Shown here: one piece after another, positions 46,399-55,236 of the stretch
Position numbering within the stretch: position 1 is the first letter of the stretch
Layout of the letters: each line of letters begins with the position of its first letter
NCBI RefSeq assembly: GCF_000214175.1
Contig: NC_015564.1
Coordinates: 1,178,001-1,242,000 of the forward strand
Origin: Hoyosella subflava DQS3-9A1
Lineage (GTDB): Bacteria; Actinomycetota; Actinomycetes; Mycobacteriales; Mycobacteriaceae
Direction: 5' to 3'
DNA: 64,000 bases
Position numbers and translations under genes: made by a program
The notes under the pieces: model-generated
What the model was told of the DNA's origin: nothing
Databases searched by the model: none
Seen by the model: the letters and a program-made list of their open reading frames with translations, nothing else

Positions 46399-48375
46399 TC
46401 AGTGGTGAGAATGATGGGCGGGGTGGAACGCCCCTGCCTCCAACTCCTCCTCGGCTCTGATGACGTGGACCACGGCATTGATCAGTGCGAGGTGGGTGAA
46501 CGCTTGAGGGAAGTTCCCCAAGTGCCGTCCATTGGAAGGATCGATCTCCTCCGCATAGAGCTTCAGCGGACTCGCGTAGCTGAGGAGTTTCTCGAGTAGC
46601 CGTTTTGCGCGTTCGACCTCACCGATCTCGACGAGTGCGGACACCAGCCAGAACGAGCAGATCGTGAAGGTTCCTTCCTCACCACTCAAGCCGTCATCGG
46701 TTTCCTCGACGCGATATCGCAGGACGAGCCCATCCTTGGTGAGTTCGTCCGCAACCGCGAGAACAGTGTTGCGAACACGGTCGTCGGATGCGGGGAGGAA
46801 GCGCATCAGCGGAACCAGCAAAAGTGAGGCGTCCAGTGCGGGGTCCCCGTAGCGCTGCGTGAACACACCGCGCTCGTCGACGCCGTTCTCCAGGATGTCC
46901 TCCTTGATCTCGTCGGCGATCGCGTTCCATTCCTCTGCGTACGCGATTTCGCCGTGCATCGTCGCGAGTTTCGCACCGCGATCTAATGCGACCCAGCACA
47001 CCACTTTCGATGAGGTGAAATGCTGCGGTTCACCGCGTACCTCCCAAATGCCCCGGTCGGGCTTGCGCCAGTTGGTGATTGCTTCTTCCACCTGCCGCTT
47101 GAGCAGCGGCCACAGCGATTCGGGCACTTGGTTGCGTGACCGCACATGCAGATACACAGAGTCGAGGATGATGCCCCACACGTCGTGCTGTTTCTGGTTG
47201 TACGCGCCGTTTCCGACCCGGACTGGCCGCGCTCCTTCGTAACCGCTGAGATGGTTCAGTTCCTCCTCGACCAATTCACGTTCACCACCGACGCCGTACA
47301 TCACCTGCAACGGGAGCGGGTCGCCGGATTCGCTGACACCCATATCGGAGATGAAGGCGAAGAAATCGTTGGCTTCCCGATCGAGCCCCAGCGTATAGAG
47401 GCCCCACAGTGCGAACGTAGAGTCGCGTATCCAGGCGTAACGATAGTCCCAATTGCGCTCGCCACCAGGAGTTTCCGGGAGCGACGTAGTGGCCGCGGCG
47501 AGCAGAGCACCCGTCGGCGCATAGGTGAGGCCTTTCAGCGTCAACGCGCTCCGCTGAAGGTAACCGCGCCACGGATGATCTGGAAACCGTCCAATGGTGA
47601 TCCACTGGCGCCAGCATTCGGCGGTGTCCCACATCTTCTTGGCTGCTTCCTCGTAGGACTGCGGGGAGGGAAGATCGCTCCAGGACAACGCGACAAACAC
47701 CTGGTCTCCCTCGACGAGGCGGGTGCGTGCCCGTGCTTCGCGGCCCTCGATGCCAAGACGCAAATTAGTTGTCAGAGTCAAAGTTGGCTCGCCTTCCGGC
47801 GAATCAGTGCAGTAGGCGGTGGCTTGCTCGTACACCTTGCCGCTGTACTGCCACGTCGCGGCCTTCCGGTGATAGTCGAATGCTGGCTCACAACTCAGTT
47901 CGAGTTCGACGCGGCCGCTGACGCATTTCACCGTGCGAAGCAGCATGTGCTCCGCATCCCAATCAGTTGGTGTGCGGCGGTGAGTGCGTGATCGCTGATC
48001 TGTGTTGTGCCACTTTCCCATGACCAGTGCGTCGCGCACCGTCAGCCAGCCGGTTTCGGTTTGCCAAGTTGTTTCGAGAATGAGCCCACCGGGCAGATAC
48101 CGGCGCGCTGCGGGCTGGTTCTGTCCGTAGGGGCCGATCCGGAAATGGCCCGCACTGCGATCCAGTATTGCGCCGAAGACGCTAGGCGAGTCAGGGCGGG
48201 GGAGACACATCCATTCGACCGCGCCGCTAGGGGCGATCAGGCAGGTTGTCTCACAGTCTGAGAGAAAGCCGTAGTCTCCGATCGGCGGGAACCCCGTGTG
48301 ATGCGCTCGAGGTGGCGTCGGCATGCCGGGATTCACGTGGCTTCCGTGGGGCGGTGCGTCCTCAGACAGTGACAT
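46399..48375 (-). CDS. GH15 glycoside hydrolase, likely trehalase
   Basis: 658-residue GH15 protein. N-terminal beta domain (YGFLSDCETTCLIAPSGAVEWMCLPRPDSPSVFG), then an alpha/alpha barrel with the ERNWDYRYAWIRDSTFALWGL signature and RGIWEVRGEPQHFTSSKVVCWVALDR. Mycobacterial proteins of this type at the same locus (Rv2402) act as trehalases. No signal peptide. ATG 48375 is used; the frame is open another 54 codons, but that stretch is not family-like. The C-terminus ends in a His-rich AHHSHH tail. Confidence 0.85.
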   Translation of the reverse strand: MSLSEDAPPHGSHVNPGMPTPPRAHHTGFPPIGDYGFLSDCETTCLIAPSGAVEWMCLPRPDSPSVFGAILDRSAGHFRIGPYGQNQPAARRYLPGGLILETTWQTETGWLTVRDALVMGKWHNTDQRSRTHRRTPTDWDAEHMLLRTVKCVSGRVELELSCEPAFDYHRKAATWQYSGKVYEQATAYCTDSPEGEPTLTLTTNLRLGIEGREARARTRLVEGDQVFVALSWSDLPSPQSYEEAAKKMWDTAECWRQWITIGRFPDHPWRGYLQRSALTLKGLTYAPTGALLAAATTSLPETPGGERNWDYRYAWIRDSTFALWGLYTLGLDREANDFFAFISDMGVSESGDPLPLQVMYGVGGERELVEEELNHLSGYEGARPVRVGNGAYNQKQHDVWGIILDSVYLHVRSRNQVPESLWPLLKRQVEEAITNWRKPDRGIWEVRGEPQHFTSSKVVCWVALDRGAKLATMHGEIAYAEEWNAIADEIKEDILENGVDERGVFTQRYGDPALDASLLLVPLMRFLPASDDRVRNTVLAVADELTKDGLVLRYRVEETDDGLSGEEGTFTICSFWLVSALVEIGEVERAKRLLEKLLSYASPLKLYAEEIDPSNGRHLGNFPQAFTHLALINAVVHVIRAEEELEAGAFHPAHHSHH

Positions 48376-48472
48376 TGCCTCATTGTGACGGGTGGGGCTT
48401 CGGTGTGCTGAGGGAAACACGCAATCCGTGGACTGTGTGGAGATCCGCGCGGGCCGGCACCGATATGGTGGG

Positions 48473-48709
48473 GTGGTGGATGCGATCGCGCGTTGGTGGG
48501 ATGGCGTCGAGCTATGGATTGCCGGGCTGCCTTTCATACCCCAGGTGATCCTGGTGGTGGCGGTAATGGTGCCATTGTGCTTCGTATTCGCTACGGTGCT
48601 TGATCGAGTCCTAGGGCCGCTTTTCGAACGGCTCGATCGACCTAGGCGAGCCTCTGGCGTGCGCGGTTCCGAAACTGAAGGAGAGGTGGGCGGTGATGCC
48701 GAAGTCTAG
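48473..48709 (+). CDS. Small single-pass membrane protein
   Basis: 78 residues from GTG 48473 (or GTG 48476). One strong membrane helix at about 21-45 (FIPQVILVVAVMVPLCFVFATVL), then a basic and acidic polar tail. It lies where M. tuberculosis has the small Rv2401A/Rv2401 genes (from memory). Function unknown. Divergent from GH15. It overlaps the start of the next small reading frame by 14 bases. Confidence 0.6.
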   Translation: MVDAIARWWDGVELWIAGLPFIPQVILVVAVMVPLCFVFATVLDRVLGPLFERLDRPRRASGVRGSETEGEVGGDAEV

Positions 48710-48776
48710 GGTCACGCTCGCGCTCTGCGCGCTCCTGATTCTCATCGTCATCGCCTGGGCTCTCTCTGTGTGGTAG
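48696..48776 (+). CDS. 26-residue membrane mini-protein
   Basis: ATG at 48696 (GTG one codon earlier) with AAGGAGAGG about ten bases upstream, reading MPKSRVTLALCALLILIVIA and ending SVW at TAG 48774-48776. Basic N-terminus plus one hydrophobic helix is a complete minimal membrane protein. The good ribosome site and coupling to the 78-residue gene support translation. Confidence 0.5.
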   Translation: MPKSRVTLALCALLILIVIAWALSVW

Positions 48777-48831
48777 ATCACCGTACTGCGTAACGCCGCT
48801 TTGACGATGTGGCGGCGCGAAAGATCGCTGC

Positions 48832-48937
48832 TAAGATTGTCGCCGTGGATAAGACCGGACAGTACGAAGTGCGCCATCAGCTGGCGCTGATCGCTGTCGG
48901 TCTGCCCGCGGTCGCTGACATCATGTGTTGTCGCTAG
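48832..48937 (+). promoter_or_regulatory. Leaderless Cys-Cys leader peptide before sulfate operon
   Basis: TAAGAT (48832-48837) is a good -10 box, and seven bases after it GTG 48845 opens a 30-codon frame ending IMCCR and TAG at 48935-48937. Transcription would begin at the GTG, so translation would be leaderless. Mycobacteria use leaderless polycysteine short ORFs as cysteine-sensing attenuators ahead of sulfur genes. The sulfate-binding protein gene begins 140 bases later. Function here is inferred from that mechanism and position. Confidence 0.55.
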
Positions 48938-49077
48938 TTAAGCCTTGCTGACGGGTGCGTGGGGTACCCGCCGAGCTGGCCGGGTGCCGTCCCCGAATCT
49001 CTGGCGGCGACAACTTTACGGGACTGCCGCAGTTGCGGCGTGCGTCCAAGTCAGCAGACGGAAGGCATCGAATATCC

Positions 49078-50130
49078 ATGCGAATACGCTGGGCCACCTC
49101 CATTAGCAGACAGTCCGCAGGTGCGGTCGCGGCTCTGCTGGGACTGGCTCTCCTTGCTGCTGGCTGCGCGGGTGGCCCAAGCGACATTCCGGGGCAGCGA
49201 ACGATCGGCGGAGACGGAACCCGCGGGACATTAGGGCTCTTCGCCTACGCGGTGCCGAAAATCGGTTTCGATGAGGTAATCCCCGAATTCGCGGAGACGC
49301 CCGAGGGGGAGGGCGTCGCGTTCCTGCAGTCCTTCGGTGCCTCCGCGGATCAGTCCCGAAAAGTTGTGAACGGAGCGCCTGCGGACATCGTTAACTTCTC
49401 GGTCGAACCGGATGTCACTCGCCTTGTCGACGCAGGTCTAGTGTCACCCGACTGGAACGAGGGCGAGTTCGGCGGCATCCCCTTTGGTTCGATGGTGACC
49501 TTCGTCGTACGTGAGGGAAACCCGCTGGGGATAGAAACGTGGGAGGACCTCGTCCGTCCGGGTATCGAAGTCGTCACCCCGAACCCGTTCAGTTCCGGAT
49601 CAGCTAAGTGGAACCTCCTTGCGCCGTACGCGGTAATGAGCCGGGGTGGCGAGGACCCCCAGCGCGGGCTGGAGTATGTGCGCACCCTCATTCAGGACCA
49701 CATCAAGATCCAGCCCGGTTCGAGCAGGGAAGCCACAGAGGCATTCCTGCAGGGCCGCGGCGATGTGCTGCTGACGTATGAGAATGAGGCCATCTTCCTT
49801 GAACGCATGGGGGATCCGGTCGAATTTGTCACGCCTGACGAGACACTTCGTATCGAGAACCCAATGGCAATCATTCAGAACAGCCCGAACCGCGAGATGG
49901 CAGAAGACTTCCTCGCTTTCCAGTTCTCGCCAGAGGGGCAGCGCACATGGGCCCGTGCGGGATTCCGTCCGGTAGACCCCGCCATTCGCGCTGAGTTCGA
50001 TGACGTCTTTCCTCAACCGGAAACTGTTTGGGGAGTGGACGATTTCGGCGGCTGGAAGGCCGTCAACACAGAGCTGTTCGATCCTGACAATGGTGCAATT
50101 TCCACCCTGTACTACGAGGCGCTGAGGTAG
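49078..50130 (+). CDS. subI: Sulfate ABC transporter substrate-binding lipoprotein
   Basis: 350 residues, class II binding protein of the sulfate/thiosulfate type. Lipobox LLAAGC with Cys30. Blocks typical of SubI/CysP: FGASADQSRKVVNGAPADIVNFS and PNPFSSGSAKWNLLAPYAV. ATG 49078 gives the lipoprotein signal; the frame is open further upstream without support. Five bases before cysT. Captures sulfate outside the membrane. Confidence 0.92.
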   Translation: MRIRWATSISRQSAGAVAALLGLALLAAGCAGGPSDIPGQRTIGGDGTRGTLGLFAYAVPKIGFDEVIPEFAETPEGEGVAFLQSFGASADQSRKVVNGAPADIVNFSVEPDVTRLVDAGLVSPDWNEGEFGGIPFGSMVTFVVREGNPLGIETWEDLVRPGIEVVTPNPFSSGSAKWNLLAPYAVMSRGGEDPQRGLEYVRTLIQDHIKIQPGSSREATEAFLQGRGDVLLTYENEAIFLERMGDPVEFVTPDETLRIENPMAIIQNSPNREMAEDFLAFQFSPEGQRTWARAGFRPVDPAIRAEFDDVFPQPETVWGVDDFGGWKAVNTELFDPDNGAISTLYYEALR

Positions 50131-50135
50131 CAGAC

Positions 50136-50975
50136 GTGGCGATTCAGGAAACAGCAAGCCCACCGGTGCGGATGAGCCGCTTCACCGGCACCGTCGGGCC
50201 TCTCGGTATCGGAGTCGCGGTGTTGTGGCTCAGCATCATCGTTCTGTTGCCGCTCGCCGCGCTCACTGCGACGTCGTTCGAGAACGGACTCGGCGGGTTC
50301 TGGGACGCGATCACCGCTCCCGGCGCAGTCGCTGCGCTTCGGATAACCGCCTTCGTGTCGGTGGTGGTTGCCTTGATCAATGTGGTTTTCGGCACGCTGA
50401 TCGCCTGGGTGCTGGTGCGCGATGACTTTCCAGGCAAGCGAATCGTCAATGCCCTGATCGATCTTCCGTTCGCGCTGCCCACGATCGTCGCGAGTATTGT
50501 GCTCCTCTCCCTGTACGGCCCTGCCAGTCCGATCAACGTGCACCTCAACGCAACTCAGCCGGGCCTGATCGTTGCGCTTGCGTTTGTCACGCTTCCCTTC
50601 GTCGTCCGGTCGGTGCAGCCGGTATTGATCGAACTCGACAAAGATGTAGAGGAAGCGGCGGCCTCGCTAGGGGCGAGCAACTTCACCATTTTCTGGAGAG
50701 TTGTACTGCCAGTTTTGTCTCCCGCGATCTTCGGTGGCGCAGGGCTTGCTTTTGCACGCGCTATCGGAGAGTTCGGCTCGATCATCTTGATCGGCGGCAA
50801 TATTCGCGGCGAAACCCAGGTCGCCTCGCAATACATACAGCAGCAACTCGAAATGGATCGGCCCGAGAACGCGGCAGCCGTATCCGTTGTCCTACTCATC
50901 ATCGCGTTCCTCACCCTGCTCGTGTTGCGCGTCCTTGCGCACCGTGCGGTACGGCGTGAGGAGCGTGCGGCATGA
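50136..50975 (+). CDS. cysT: Sulfate ABC transporter permease CysT
   Basis: 279 residues with about six membrane helices and the permease-ATPase coupling motif EEAAASLGASNFTIFWRVVLPVLSPAI. GTG 50136. Forms the channel with CysW; its end overlaps cysW by four bases. Confidence 0.93.
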   Translation: MAIQETASPPVRMSRFTGTVGPLGIGVAVLWLSIIVLLPLAALTATSFENGLGGFWDAITAPGAVAALRITAFVSVVVALINVVFGTLIAWVLVRDDFPGKRIVNALIDLPFALPTIVASIVLLSLYGPASPINVHLNATQPGLIVALAFVTLPFVVRSVQPVLIELDKDVEEAAASLGASNFTIFWRVVLPVLSPAIFGGAGLAFARAIGEFGSIILIGGNIRGETQVASQYIQQQLEMDRPENAAAVSVVLLIIAFLTLLVLRVLAHRAVRREERAA

Positions 50976-51781
50976 TCGTGACTCGCGGCTGGCGGCTCTC
51001 GCTTCGCACCCTCGCCCTCAGTTACCTGGCGCTGCTCGTACTCGTCCCCATCGGAATGATTCTGTATCGCACATTCGAGAACGGAATCCTGGCTTTCTGG
51101 GAGTCGATCACAACGCCAGCGGCCATTTCGGCGCTGAATCTGTCGCTGCTCATCGTGGTCATCGTGGTGCCGGTGAACGTGGTATTCGGCATTGTCACCG
51201 CGCTCGCGCTCGCCCGCGGGCGGTTCCCTGGCCGCCGCCTGCTCGAGGCCGTAGTTGATATTCCTTTCGCCGTCTCACCGGTGGTCGTCGGCGTTGCGCT
51301 CATTACCTTGTGGGGCGCAGGCGGCTGGTTTGGCACGTTTGTGGAGAACATCGGTTTCCGTGTCATTTTCGGCATCCCGGGCATGGTTCTCGCCACTATC
51401 TTCGTGACATTGCCCTTCGTGGTCCGTGAAGTTGAGCCGGTGCTGCGGGAGATCGGCGAGGAACAAGAACAGGCTGCCGCGACGCTCGGTGCGAACTCGT
51501 GGCAGACGTTCTCCCGCATCACGTTGCCCGCGATCCGGTGGGGGCTGACCTACGGCGTGGTCCTCACGGTGGCTCGTGCGCTCGGCGAGTTCGGTGCAGT
51601 GCTCTTCGTTTCTTCCGGCTTTGCGGGCGTTTCGCAGACGCTGACACTGCTCGTGCACGCGCGCTACATCGATGACCACAACACGTTCGGTGCTTACACG
51701 GCAGCGACGCTGCTCATGATGCTCGCCATCCTGACTTTGCTTCTGATGACTGTCCTCGACCGCAAGAGGAGCACAACATGA
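50972..51781 (+). CDS. cysW: Sulfate ABC transporter permease CysW
   Basis: 269 residues, about six membrane helices, coupling motif [29 protein letters not shown]. Overlaps both cysT and cysA by four bases. Second half of the sulfate channel. Confidence 0.93.
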   Translation: MIVTRGWRLSLRTLALSYLALLVLVPIGMILYRTFENGILAFWESITTPAAISALNLSLLIVVIVVPVNVVFGIVTALALARGRFPGRRLLEAVVDIPFAVSPVVVGVALITLWGAGGWFGTFVENIGFRVIFGIPGMVLATIFVTLPFVVREVEPVLREIGEEQEQAAATLGANSWQTFSRITLPAIRWGLTYGVVLTVARALGEFGAVLFVSSGFAGVSQTLTLLVHARYIDDHNTFGAYTAATLLMMLAILTLLLMTVLDRKRSTT

Positions 51782-52755
51782 TCACTGTGACTGGGGTTCG
51801 CAAGAACTACGGCGACTTCAAGGCGCTGGACAATGTCACCCTCGACATTCCGTCCGGGTCGTTGACCGCACTGCTAGGCCCGTCCGGATCGGGGAAGTCG
51901 ACTCTGTTGCGATCAATCGCGGGCCTTGAGCATCCCGACGGTGGTGCAATCACCATCGGAGGTAACGACGTCACTGGGGTGCCACCGCAGAAGCGAGGCA
52001 TCGGCTTCGTTTTCCAGCACTATGCTGCGTTCAAGCACATGACGGTCCGCGACAACATCGCGTTCGGCCTGAAGATTCGCCGCCGTCCGAAAAACGAGAT
52101 TGCCGACCGCGTTGACGATCTGCTCCGGATTGTCGGGCTCGATGGTTTTCAGCGCCGGTACCCGTCACAGCTTTCAGGTGGGCAGCGGCAGCGCATGGCA
52201 CTTGCACGTGCGCTTGCAGTCGACCCGAAGGTGCTCTTGCTCGACGAACCGTTTGGTGCGCTGGACGCGAAGGTGCGTGCCGATTTGCGCGAATGGCTCC
52301 GCCGGTTGCATGACGAAGTGCACGTGACGACAGTGCTTGTCACTCACGATCAGGAAGAAGCGCTCGATGTGGCGGACCGGATCGCTGTGATGAACAAAGG
52401 TCGCATCGAGCAGGTCGGGTCACCGGACGACCTTTATGAGCGGCCCGCCAACGAGTTTGTGATGTCTTTCCTCGGGCCGGTGGCGACAATCAACGGAACG
52501 ATGGTTCGGCCCCACGACCTCCACCTCGACCGTCTTTACCATCCGGGTGCCATTGAAGCCGTCGTGGATCGCATTGTGCGGCTTGGATTCGAAGTGCGCG
52601 TCGAACTGGTGCCGGTGAATGGTGATCCGCGGTTGTCCGCGCAGATCACGAGGGGGGACGCCGACGATCTGAATCTTGTTCGCGGAGAGGGAATTTATGT
52701 GCGCGCGACGCACGTGCCGGGTGGCGCGCCTATTCCGGTCACCAATGGCGTGTGA
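51778..52755 (+). CDS. cysA: Sulfate ABC transporter ATPase CysA
   Basis: 325 residues: Walker [10 protein letters not shown] (34-42), Q-loop [10 protein letters not shown], signature [15 protein letters not shown], Walker [14 protein letters not shown]-loop THDQEE, and a C-terminal regulatory domain ([11 protein letters not shown] onward). Powers sulfate uptake. Start overlaps cysW. Confidence 0.95.
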   Translation: MITVTGVRKNYGDFKALDNVTLDIPSGSLTALLGPSGSGKSTLLRSIAGLEHPDGGAITIGGNDVTGVPPQKRGIGFVFQHYAAFKHMTVRDNIAFGLKIRRRPKNEIADRVDDLLRIVGLDGFQRRYPSQLSGGQRQRMALARALAVDPKVLLLDEPFGALDAKVRADLREWLRRLHDEVHVTTVLVTHDQEEALDVADRIAVMNKGRIEQVGSPDDLYERPANEFVMSFLGPVATINGTMVRPHDLHLDRLYHPGAIEAVVDRIVRLGFEVRVELVPVNGDPRLSAQITRGDADDLNLVRGEGIYVRATHVPGGAPIPVTNGV

Positions 52756-52822
52756 AGCGCTGGGAACGTAATCCGGTCATATCGCCTACTGCACGACCCA
52801 AATCGGACTAGGGTCGAGATCT

Positions 52823-55153
52823 ATGGTGATAACCGCCCGTCGGGGAGGCGCCGTGCTCATCGCTGCGGTGCTCACTCTCGCGGGATGCGCGACCCCCACG
52901 GAAGACCCGGAAGTTGAAGCTGGCGAAGACCCAGAGGTTGTTGAGTCTCTGCGCGAACTTCCATCGGAGCCTGTTGATGTACCGGGCGAATGGTATCGCG
53001 GCGACGAGTACGCCGGGCTGGGGATGGATTTCTTACCGCCGGCCGAGGGTGTGCCCTTCGCGTTTGCACTGAATGTCGCAGCGCCACGAGAAGCGGCGCG
53101 GCCCCAGGTTTGGCTTTCCGACGACGGATTTGGCTGGTTCCGGGCCGACGTGGCAGGGGACTACAACGCGTCCTTCACTGGAGGGCTCGTCGGGAGCACC
53201 GACGTGAGCGGCTTGATCGGCGTTTCCTTCGAAGACGGCGCGCTCGTGTCGCGCGTATGGCGAGCGTTCGACCGTCGTGACTGGCACGAAGTGGAACTAC
53301 CCGAGGACTTCGCCCGAACGTACCGTGTGGTGACGGGCGCGGCCGCAGAGTCACGACTGCTAGTGGCAGGCACCTCGGTCGAGAAAGAGCTGGGGGTGGC
53401 GATCCTCGACGGGGACCGCACTGAACATGTGCGACTGCCCGGCATCGCGGACAGAGAACAGCGAGTCATCGTCGATATGGCAGCGCATGAGGATTCTGCA
53501 GTGATCCTCGTCCAGCGCGGTGAGGAAGGGGCCGGGGGCACCTTCGAGACATACACCTCAGACGATGCGGGAGGGACGTGGAGCGGCCCTGCCGCAGTAG
53601 TGGACGACCCCGCTGCGTTCCTTTCAGGGATGGCGTGGACCGGCGATCGCTATGTGGTGACCGGCGGCAGCCGAGACCCCAGTACCGGTGGGCTCATTCC
53701 CGCTGCCTGGTCGTCAGACGACGGAGCCGGCTGGGACGCGGAAGTCGTCCCGCCGCCTCCCGAAGATTCGGTCTTCTACGTCGCAGAGGGCGTCGACACT
53801 GTGTTGGGACGGCCCGCGGTTCGCGACGGAATCGCCTTCGTTGTGGCTAGCAACGACGATTCGCTGCGAGCGGGCTTTTACAACCGCAACGCGGAAGGGG
53901 ATTGGGCTTTCACCGGAACCTCAGATTTGATGGACTATCCCGGTGTCGGTGGCCTGACGTTGTCCGTCAATCCAGATGAGCAGATAGCAATTCTGAGCCC
54001 GTTCGGTACCGGTCAAGCAGTCGTCGGCGTGCATGGCCGTGAGAACGCATGGCGTGAACTTGAACGCGTGGGGTCAATCGAACAGGTTGCTCAGGTGGAA
54101 TCCCTGGCCACCGTTGCGGGTGCAGCCGATGCGGAGCGCGCCTTCATCAAGACGTTGCGCGTGCGGTACGAGGTGGACGGCCCTAACTTCTCTGCAATTC
54201 CGGAGCGCGCCCTCTTCGAACTCACCCCGGAGCGGCAAGTCAACGAAATTCCCTTCGATCCACCCGAGGTGGCCGAACTTACTGACACCGTGGTGGGTAC
54301 AAGTGACCCCAGCGACGCTGTGCTGCTGGGGTCCCGATTCAGTCCTTCGCGCCAGCGTGTCGAACCCCGCGGGTGGTTCCGTGGCGGACCTGACCAGCCG
54401 TGGGAACCGGCGGGCGGCTTCGGGGATGTCATCGATGTGAAGTTCAACGCGGTGCAGCGCGCCGCCGATGGGTGGGTTGCAGTCGGAGCTAGCAGGCAAG
54501 CGGCTACAGAAGACCCCGAGAACCCTGAGAACCCAGACGACACGGCCCGGCGTGCGTCACTGTGGCGCTCGGGTGACGGGCGGGGCTGGGAGGACGCCAC
54601 TGCTCTTGACGAGGCGGAAGGCGAGGCCACTGGGGTGTGTACGCTTCCGGATGGTCTGCTGCTGGTAGTTGGGTACCTTCTTGACGGCGAGGTACGCGTA
54701 CCTGCCGCGTGGCGCGACACAGAGGACGGCTGGGAACGAGCCACAGCCGAAATCCTCACATCTGGTACGGGAGAACTCACTGGGTGCGCGACCACGGGTG
54801 ACGGAACCGTCATCGGTGCTAGCACCGGGGGCAGGAACATCGTCCTTCGCACCGAGGACGGTGTCCAGTTCGAAGGCGTATTCCGCACCGAGTACGGGTC
54901 GAGCATGTCGAAGCCAGTCTCCATAACGGGTGGATTCGCGGCGCCGGGCCGGTTCACGTCAGACAACGGCAGCGGCCCGGTCGTATGGCTCTCATCGAAT
55001 GGAGTGCGGTGGACACCGTGGCGGATCCCCTCCCTGACGGACGGCATCACGCGCGATGTGGCAAATTTTGGTGACGGGATCATCGTCACCATGGACTCCG
55101 AACTCGGGGTTCCTGTGCACGTCGTTCCGCAGATCGATCCGGCCGCCGAGTAG
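52823..55153 (+). CDS. Large Asp-box (beta-propeller-like) lipoprotein
   Basis: 776 residues, not recognised as a named protein. Lipoprotein signal with lipobox LAGC (Cys at about 22) followed by an acidic linker. At least five Asp-box-like motifs (S-x-D/N-x-G-x-x-W) recur: SDDGFGW, SDDAGGTW, SDDGAGW, SGDGRGW and SSNGVRW, spaced through the protein, which suggests a sialidase-like propeller. No catalytic site is seen. TAGGGT (52809-52814) ends eight bases before the ATG, so it may be leaderless. It lies between the two converging sulfur operons, but its role is unknown. Confidence 0.75.
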   Translation: MVITARRGGAVLIAAVLTLAGCATPTEDPEVEAGEDPEVVESLRELPSEPVDVPGEWYRGDEYAGLGMDFLPPAEGVPFAFALNVAAPREAARPQVWLSDDGFGWFRADVAGDYNASFTGGLVGSTDVSGLIGVSFEDGALVSRVWRAFDRRDWHEVELPEDFARTYRVVTGAAAESRLLVAGTSVEKELGVAILDGDRTEHVRLPGIADREQRVIVDMAAHEDSAVILVQRGEEGAGGTFETYTSDDAGGTWSGPAAVVDDPAAFLSGMAWTGDRYVVTGGSRDPSTGGLIPAAWSSDDGAGWDAEVVPPPPEDSVFYVAEGVDTVLGRPAVRDGIAFVVASNDDSLRAGFYNRNAEGDWAFTGTSDLMDYPGVGGLTLSVNPDEQIAILSPFGTGQAVVGVHGRENAWRELERVGSIEQVAQVESLATVAGAADAERAFIKTLRVRYEVDGPNFSAIPERALFELTPERQVNEIPFDPPEVAELTDTVVGTSDPSDAVLLGSRFSPSRQRVEPRGWFRGGPDQPWEPAGGFGDVIDVKFNAVQRAADGWVAVGASRQAATEDPENPENPDDTARRASLWRSGDGRGWEDATALDEAEGEATGVCTLPDGLLLVVGYLLDGEVRVPAAWRDTEDGWERATAEILTSGTGELTGCATTGDGTVIGASTGGRNIVLRTEDGVQFEGVFRTEYGSSMSKPVSITGGFAAPGRFTSDNGSGPVVWLSSNGVRWTPWRIPSLTDGITRDVANFGDGIIVTMDSELGVPVHVVPQIDPAAE

Positions 55154-55164
55154 TCTCCAGCCCT

Positions 55165-55217
55165 ACAAGTAATGGAGCGAAACCCACCTCGGAGGTGGGT
55201 TTCGCTCCATTACTTGT
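55165..55217. terminator. 53-nt palindromic bidirectional terminator
   Basis: Perfect 26-bp arms at 55165-55190 and 55192-55217 around one central base. It lies between the convergent stops of the lipoprotein gene and cysN, so both operons can end on it. The core is GC-rich (AACCCACCTC), but the outer ends are mixed, unlike a typical short terminator. Confidence 0.75.
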
Positions 55218-55236
55218 GCGCCGTCGTTCGTGTTCC

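Noticed and set aside
54091-55092. 333-codon frame antisense to the Asp-box lipoprotein
   Set aside because: Ser/Pro/Arg-rich shadow with no domain; the forward frame has signal peptide and repeats.
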